Below, piece by piece: positions 20,715 to 29,737 of a stretch of DNA of 29,737 nucleotides. Both the position numbers and the translations under genes were made by a program. The notes beneath the pieces were generated by a model, which had not been told where the DNA came from, made no database searches, and was given only the letters and a program-made list of their open reading frames with translations. The number at the start of each line of letters is the position of its first letter. The stretch's first letter is position 1. The DNA is from Glutinoglossum americanum (lineage: Eukaryota > Ascomycota > Geoglossomycetes > Geoglossales > Geoglossaceae), in contig JAGHQL010000244.1 of NCBI GenBank assembly GCA_020080175.1, positions 1 to 29,737 of the forward strand, written 5' to 3'.

Positions 20715-23700
20715 ATGTCCGCTGAAGAGTCCGATGATGCGACCCAAAGGGGTTATTTTTCTGGTTCTGAGGCGGGTTCGCAGCCGGACAGTGTGCTCGA
20801 TATTGGCACCCAGTTCGAGCCATATTACCCCCATGAAGAGCCCGAATTAGAGGTTGATTTATCTTCCCAAATTCGCGAACACCATAACCAAGGCATAAGG
20901 GGCTTTCCCAAGTCATCTAAAATAACACTAGGACTCTCTGCTTCGAGCAAAAATCCCAAGGGGGGTGATTCTAGTCATGGTGGACAGTCGTCGTCAAAAT
21001 CTGCCCAGCAACCTCAAACCTTAGCGGGGACTACCATACGAGATCCTTCTCTACTCACCAGTGGGTTTGGGGTCGCAAGTCTTGAAGGCAAAAATATCCA
21101 TGCGGTCTTCGATGCCGACGTGTTGTTTGATAAAAGAGATCTTCTAGGCACTGGAACGGACCTGGGTTGCAAGAAAAACCCCATAAAAATCGACTCAGGT
21201 CAGCCTCGACCGATCGAGCTGCCTGATGACGATGTAATTTTCGTTTCCTGTCGGCCAAGACAATTTCCTTTGACCCCTTTGAGTCAACCCATGAGGAGTT
21301 CGCCAGGCGTAAGGGTAAAAGAGGAGCCTGGGAGCCAAGAAGATACGTGGAATAGGCTTTCCGCAATTGCGGCAAAGGTCGAAGCTACTAACAGTAGTCT
21401 GAGCAGTTCCCTTGGGCCAGCTCGCGATGTCTTGAGCGGCCCAAGCTCTCACCTCAGCGTTAGGGAACCAGACAGCGACATCGCGACATTAGGGAGAACC
21501 CCTGACATTAATCTGCCTCCGTTAGGGTTTTCTAAAGAATCGGTTCGCCCTCGTTATGTGCCCAAGGAAGATGTAGTGGAGAAGATCCAAGCGAACTTGC
21601 TAAAGAAGTATATGAGGAAGTCGACTCTTAGCAGTCATGAAGGCTTCGGCGGGGGCAAAGCTGGCCCTATTGAAAAGAGGGAATCCCGCACTAGTCGAAT
21701 AGGAGCGGGAAATCCCCATTACGACTCATACCCACCAAGTGCTGGTGTCCGGGAGAAATTCCTAGAAGCCTCGGTAACAGGCGACGATCCAGAGAACGCA
21801 TGGATGAACGACGACATAAGCGATGAAGAGGAGGACTCTGACTCGTAAGCGCCCTCTAGCTTCTTTAACCTCTTCTGACAGGGCTACTAGCTACGAGAGG
21901 CTCAAGACCGCAATGGCAAAAGAGAAGAGCAATGCCACTCGGCTGAAGTTGGAGGTAGAACTAATCGCTGCGGGAAATAGAAAGGATGTGAGGAACCGGA
22001 GACGGCGTATGGGGTCACAGTCGAGAGAGTATGTTGTATCTACGGTCTCTTTTCCTGCTGGGGATAGTCCTAATCGGTCTCATAGTGAGGAGGCTGATCT
22101 GGAACTGGAGTCTCAAGGCGGACTTTTTATACCAGATTCACGGGAGAATGTCCACAAGCAGAGAAAGAGAGCCCATGAGGCATTTCAACGTTATAAGACG
22201 CCATATGAAGTTAGCCCTGGTGAAATCGAAGAGTTTGACATCGACCAGACCGATATAATTGCAAAAAAGCCCAGGGTTGAATCAGGGTCTGAGAGCCAGT
22301 TGGCTATGCGAGCAACAACCGAGATCGGAGAAGGGCAAGAGGAAGTTGGTGTTGCAGCTCAGAGATCTGCTAATACGAATCTTGAACAAGTTCCTCCAAA
22401 CGAGGGGAGGCTGGCTGGGAGCGAGGATGATGTTGAAGTAGCGCTGTTGAATGCGATAGTTCAATCCAGGTCAGCCAAGAAGCCAAGGAAGAAAGCCGGC
22501 CCAAGACGGAAGACGGCGAAGGAGGTGCATCTTCAGAAAACAAAGACTGCGAAAGTGGTCAAGGCTAGCAAGGCTGATAAGGCCAATAAATCTTCCAAGA
22601 CTACTCAGGGAGCAAAAGGGGGAAAGGTTACTAAGAGTACCGCAAAGGCTCCAAAAGTGCCGAAGAAAGGAAGTAAGAAGAAAACCACGAACGTAGCGAA
22701 CGGTCTTGGAGATACTGGGGAGGATCTTCTCCACAGCTTATTCTTTACGGATGCGATAGCGCAGCGTCAAGCTCAGGGTGACTTTGGGGAGGCACCAGTC
22801 ATTGGAGAAAAGCTTCACAAAGATCGAATGCTTAAAGAACTTATGGCGAGCGTTCCCAAGGAGGTAGGTTCTCACTCGCTAGGCCCCTCCTTAAACGCGG
22901 GGATAAGGTGCCAATCTGTGAACTAACTGTCTCCACGAATCACAGCACAAGAGGCTTGTCACCAACGACAAAATGCAGGTTCTTAAAGCATCAAAGAACT
23001 TCGGTTATGGGGCGGTAAAAGCTTTCGAGGGCAAGTGGCTACTTAGAGGAATGAAGGTATGTTACTTTGCTCTCTTTTGCAGGTTATGCCGCCGCGCACT
23101 AATGTCTGGTAGTCGCCCTTGTATCACCATCAGCTCCTGGGCGCTGACTGGATGGTTTGACATTTACAATTTGACTTATTGACTGAGCTATAGATGCTAA
23201 TGTTCCCGCAGGTTGGTCGCGAACTTGGGAGTCGAGAAAAAGGCGGCATATTGGCTGACGCCATGGGCCTTGGGAAGACTTTGCAAATGCTAGCAACGAT
23301 GGTTGGAAACCCGCCTGATCCAGGGGCAGCAGCTAGAGCCACGCTTTTGATTGTCCCAAGCAGTGTTATAGAGCAGGTAGGAAGGCAATATCCTAGGGTT
23401 TGATGAATCTGGGTTCTGAAAGCCTTTTTTTATAGTGGCAGGACGAGATCCGTACGCACGTCGAGGAGGACTTCTTCAAACGGGTGTTGCATTTCAAGAA
23501 ATCAAAAGAGATTCCACTCTCTATCCTCCAGACCTGCGACGTCATTATCACATCTTATACAGAAATCCTAGCGAGTTATCCGTATCCGAGCTATGGAAAA
23601 GAGAGGGAGATGGGGGCCCTCGAAGTTTGTGTTCTCAATTCCGTATTTTTCGAACTGCCCGCTGACAGCCTTAGGTTGCTGAGGTAGTGAAGAAGTCTTG

Positions 23701-26166
23701 GCCGGATCGTGGCGTCTTGCATCAGATGAGATATCACCGTGTTGTCCTTGATGGTTGCCCACTCCCGGTTTAAATGATTAAATGATGGTACAGAAGCTAC
23801 ATAATGCTGACGGTTATTAGAGGCCCATGTCATCAAGAACCATAAGAGCCGAACCTCGATAGCTTGCCATATGCTGAATTCCGAGTAAGGCCCTTCCCAA
23901 CCCGCAATACTTCACAGGACCAGCAAAAGGATCTGTTGCGTCTCGTGAACCCTCTATTGGGTAATAAATCATTCTAACCCTCGCTATTAGATATAGATGG
24001 GCTCTTTCCGGAACGGTAAGCCATCATTACCCTAAATTGGTAGACTGGCATTAACGATGTCGACCCCTGGGTTAGCCTATTCAAAAGTGAGTGGTCCAGT
24101 TTATCAGCATTTCCCCATAATTTTCTCACCTCAATTATAGCCGGATTGAGGAAATATACTCTTACTTTCGATTTCTTCGTGTACAATACACTATAGATTT
24201 CTATCACTTCAAGAAGGAATTTTGCGATCCGGACAGCGAGGACTGCAACGCACGACTTCTCACTATGTTGTCAATGCTAATGATTAGAAGAACCCTCAAA
24301 GACAAGATGTTCAATAGGCCGATCGTTGAGCTACCAGAGACATACACCAGTGTGAGGAGAGTTGACTTTAGCAAAGAGGAGAGATGTCTATATGAAATCA
24401 TTGAAGAGAGGTTCCGTATGGACTTCAATTTATTTCTGAGGGAGGGGACTGCCAAGCGGAACTACCGCACTATGGTAGTGAAGCTGTTGAGGCTACGACA
24501 GCTGACAGCTCACCCGTTCTTACTCCGTAAGCAAGATCTAACTTTACTCGGCTACAACTAGGCTCACAAACCTACTAGAGCAAACAATACAAGATATTTT
24601 TACCCTGGAAGACGTGAGGAAATTAGAGGCCAGACTTAACCAAGCTCAACAGGCAGACGGTCGTCCTCTGTACGAGAAAGTAGGCAGATGGGTAAAGGAG
24701 CGTGTTCTAGAGCGTCAAGCAGATGGAATCGATGCAAACGAACCACAAACCGAAGAAGAGTCAAGGGCTCGGTCCTTTGGTAAATCAGACTTTGGCACCT
24801 CATTTTCGATTTACAAATACCTCAACACCCTCGACGAGAAGGAAATGCTTACCCGTTGCGTATGTCGCATTTGTCACGATGTAGCATTTGACCCTCAAAT
24901 CACGGACTGTTACCATGTGTTCTGCAAGCCTTGCATCGAAGAGGAAGCTAGCCGCTGGGCACAAGAGGGGCATGAATTCACCGAATGCCCGGCTTGCAAT
25001 AACATCTTCTTGACCCTTGTCCCATGGTTCGACCTTACTGCGAAAGAAAATACGGCAAGCCCCTCATCACCTAGGGCCCATGAAGACGAGGAAAATGATA
25101 GGGCCGAGAAAAATGCGTCTTCGTGGCTGAATATAGAAGGAGAACTCCTTCCCTCTGCTAAAACCATTGCGCTGAAAGCAGTAATTTTGGACTGGATCGT
25201 GACGGCGCCGAATGACAAGATCGTCGTCTTTACTCAGTTCCGTCTGATGTAAGCCAACCTCCTCTGACGGCGGCAGATCTCCATATGACTAGCTAACCTA
25301 CCATCCTAGGGGAAAAATCATTGGAAAAATTTGCGAGCAAGAAGGTGAGTCTAGGAACCTCCCATGCCTGTAGTTTAACCTTCTAACACATAGGGAGGAT
25401 GGGGGTTCGTTAATGTAAGTTAAAGATTGGAATAATATGGTACAATTAGTGGATGTTAATGAACGGAACAGTTCACTGGAAACATGAACAATAAAGCGCG
25501 TAGCGCGGCCGTGAAGGCCCTAAAAGATGATCCACTCAAACGCGTCATGATCGCTGGTCTCAAATGTGGTGGGCAGGGCCTTAATCTCACGATGGCGTGC
25601 CGAGTGATCTGTATCGACCTCTGGTGAGCGAATAGGGCGCTTTTCCACCTTGTGTATCACCTGCAGAGAGCTAATAACCCCAAAAGGTGGAACCACAGCG
25701 TTGAACAGCAAGCCTTTGGTCGAGTTTTCAGGTAACGAATCCATTTATTACCGCTGCAGAACTGCGGTCCGGCCTCTCTGTCTCTAACATGCGTCCCATT
25801 CAAAACATAGAATCGGTCAGCAGAATCAGACGCATTTGACAAGATTTGTGGTTAGGGGCACCGTGGATGATCGGCTCCTAGGTAATCCCATCCCCAACGA
25901 AAAAGCCCAAAAGAGTCCCACTAACTCCCTATACATATAGGCATGCAAGCCGAGAAATCAAAAGTGTATGCACCATACACTCCCCTACACGGGTCGCTAG
26001 TATACTAACCTAAGATAGTGTTGACGGCGTGATGATGGATGATGGCCGAAATGTCCCTAAGTTGTCGGTAGAGGAGCTGGCGAGTCTATTTGGGTATTTG
26101 TCGGAGGACGAGGAGGGGAATCAAGTTATTTTGCCGGATAATGATAGGTTGGCAGAGTGTGATTGA
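20715..26166 (+). CDS. SNF2-family DNA-dependent ATPase with inserted RING finger (RAD5/RAD16/ULS1-like class)
   Basis: This is a predicted nuclear DNA translocase coupled to ubiquitin ligation, about 1448 aa. Its 19 exons are 20715-21844, 21882-22863, 22946-23056, 23113-23154, 23212-23376, 23436-23624, 23675-23753, 23821-23884, 23991-24015, 24076-24086, 24141-24526, 24579-25248, 25310-25344, 25398-25414, 25472-25623, 25687-25731, 25811-25881, 25941-25965 and 26019-26166; their sum is divisible by three. Residues 1 to about 700 are disordered, with a SUMO-interaction-like DDDVIFVS at about 170 and a Lys-rich stretch at about 573-640. Helicase motifs appear in order: HHQLLGADWM (about 745), DAMGLGKT (771-778), DEAH (899-902, split by an intron), YRWALSGTPIQN (922-933), MIRRT, then a C3HC4 RING (C1155 to C1201), VVFTQF, CGGQGLNL (about 1334) and FGRVFRIGQ (about 1362). 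A RING between the two helicase lobes is the RAD5/RAD16/HLTF/ULS1 layout. No HIRAN domain is evident, which argues against RAD5 itself. The exact orthologue is unresolved. Confidence 0.9.
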
Positions 26167-26608
26167 GAGGCGGATGGGAGTGGGATTCTTGGGGGGAGGG
26201 GGTTTTATGGTATTTTTTTTTGGTGGTTGCCAAAGAAGCATACAGGAAGGACCCTTGGGTATTCTCCGCGATAGGCTGTTGCCCCATCGTTTCTTTGCTA
26301 TATCCGATTAAACTTGGGTGTTTCGTTACTCTTCTTCCTGGCGCAAGGCTTTTTGAGACGATTGAACCAAAATAATGATAAGATGATTAGCTGATTCAAT
26401 CGCCATGATCGCTATGTGGACCTCATTGGGAAATCATGGTTCAGAGTAATTTAGGATCTCGAATTGGTATAGTTCCTGACGCGAAACGCGAAACCACTCA
26501 ACGCGTTCCCGGCGCGTCTCACAAATTTTGAAACCTCACTTCGCGATCCCTTCATCATTAACTTCATCAACAGCAACAAGACGCCGCCATCCCGACAGTG
26601 GAACCACC
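26167..26608 (+). promoter_or_regulatory. MCM6 promoter with MCB/SCB-like cell-cycle motifs
   Basis: The 442 bp between the SNF2-RING stop and the MCM6 ATG start with a G/T-rich 3' flank. At 26479-26493 there are two overlapping ACGCGAAA copies, and at 26501-26506 a perfect MluI cell-cycle box ACGCGT, followed by GGCGCGTC at 26511-26518. These match binding sites of the fungal MBF/SBF (Mbp1/Swi4-Swi6) complexes that drive G1/S transcription of replication genes. They sit about 100-130 bp before the ATG, an appropriate distance. The motif match is direct; regulation is inferred. Confidence 0.65.
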
Positions 26609-29660
<3,052 letters not shown>

Positions 29661-29737
29661 TGGTGGGTTTGGGTTCCAGGGGGAAAACAGCATTGTGCGG
29701 CGCTTCCGACCGAGGGTGCCCACGCTTTGCAACAGCC
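29661..29737 (+). other. MCM6 3' flank at the window edge
   Basis: These 77 bases follow the MCM6 stop codon. No feature beyond a likely 3' UTR can be supported. Confidence 0.4.

Noticed and set aside
23961-24075. Introns of 28 and 30 nt (24016-24043 and 23961-23990) that would also fit donor and acceptor rules
   Set aside because: They are too short for a spliceosome, and the longer introns plus the 11-nt exon give a better match to the conserved SGTPIQN motif.
22900-26170. Reading the SNF2-RING gene as a broken pseudogene because its frames are short and scattered
   Set aside because: Every break coincides with a plausible intron, all helicase and RING motifs are restored in order, and the summed exons are divisible by three.

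Overview
The window is nuclear DNA of a filamentous ascomycete (Pezizomycotina). The signs are short introns of about 40-110 nt with GTAAGT/GTATGT-type donors, CTAAC/CTGAC branch points and CAG/TAG acceptors, together with a fungal Zn2Cys6 regulator, an IML1 orthologue, and fungal UMP1, CAX and MCM6 proteins. The species cannot be fixed from the sequence. All gene models below were spliced by eye, choosing junctions that keep frame and restore conserved family motifs.

Layout, left to right: a Zn2Cys6 transcription factor on the minus strand (411-2804, perhaps starting further upstream); about 1.7 kb with no supported gene; a GPANK1-like G-patch protein (minus, 4495-5199), divergent from a membrane-anchored short-chain dehydrogenase resembling yeast Env9 (plus, 5401-6712) across a 200-bp shared promoter with GATA motifs; the proteasome assembly chaperone UMP1 (plus, 7147-7746), convergent with IML1 (minus, 8275-14008), the DEPDC5-type subunit of GATOR1/SEACIT that restrains TORC1; and a vacuolar Ca2+/H+ exchanger of the CAX/VCX1 family (plus, 14991-17006), divergent from IML1.

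A 3.7-kb gene-poor stretch follows (17007-20714). It has long T homopolymers, a diverged direct repeat and a pyrimidine-rich tract. Next are a 19-exon SNF2-family ATPase with an inserted RING finger (plus, 20715-26166, about 1448 aa) and MCM6, a subunit of the replicative helicase (plus, 26609-29660). MCM6 carries an MCB/SCB-type cell-cycle motif cluster about 100-130 bp upstream of its ATG.

These are mostly single-copy housekeeping genes with no sign of a gene cluster. IML1 and the Ca2+ exchanger both act at the vacuole, and the SNF2-RING protein and MCM6 both act on chromosomes, but co-location is probably incidental. I found no new multi-gene system. The most interesting signals are in gene architecture: an 11-nt and a 17-nt microexon in the SNF2 gene, a GC-AG intron inside the zinc-cluster code, introns directly after start codons, a 37-nt intron, and a candidate SUMO-interaction motif in the SNF2-RING protein.
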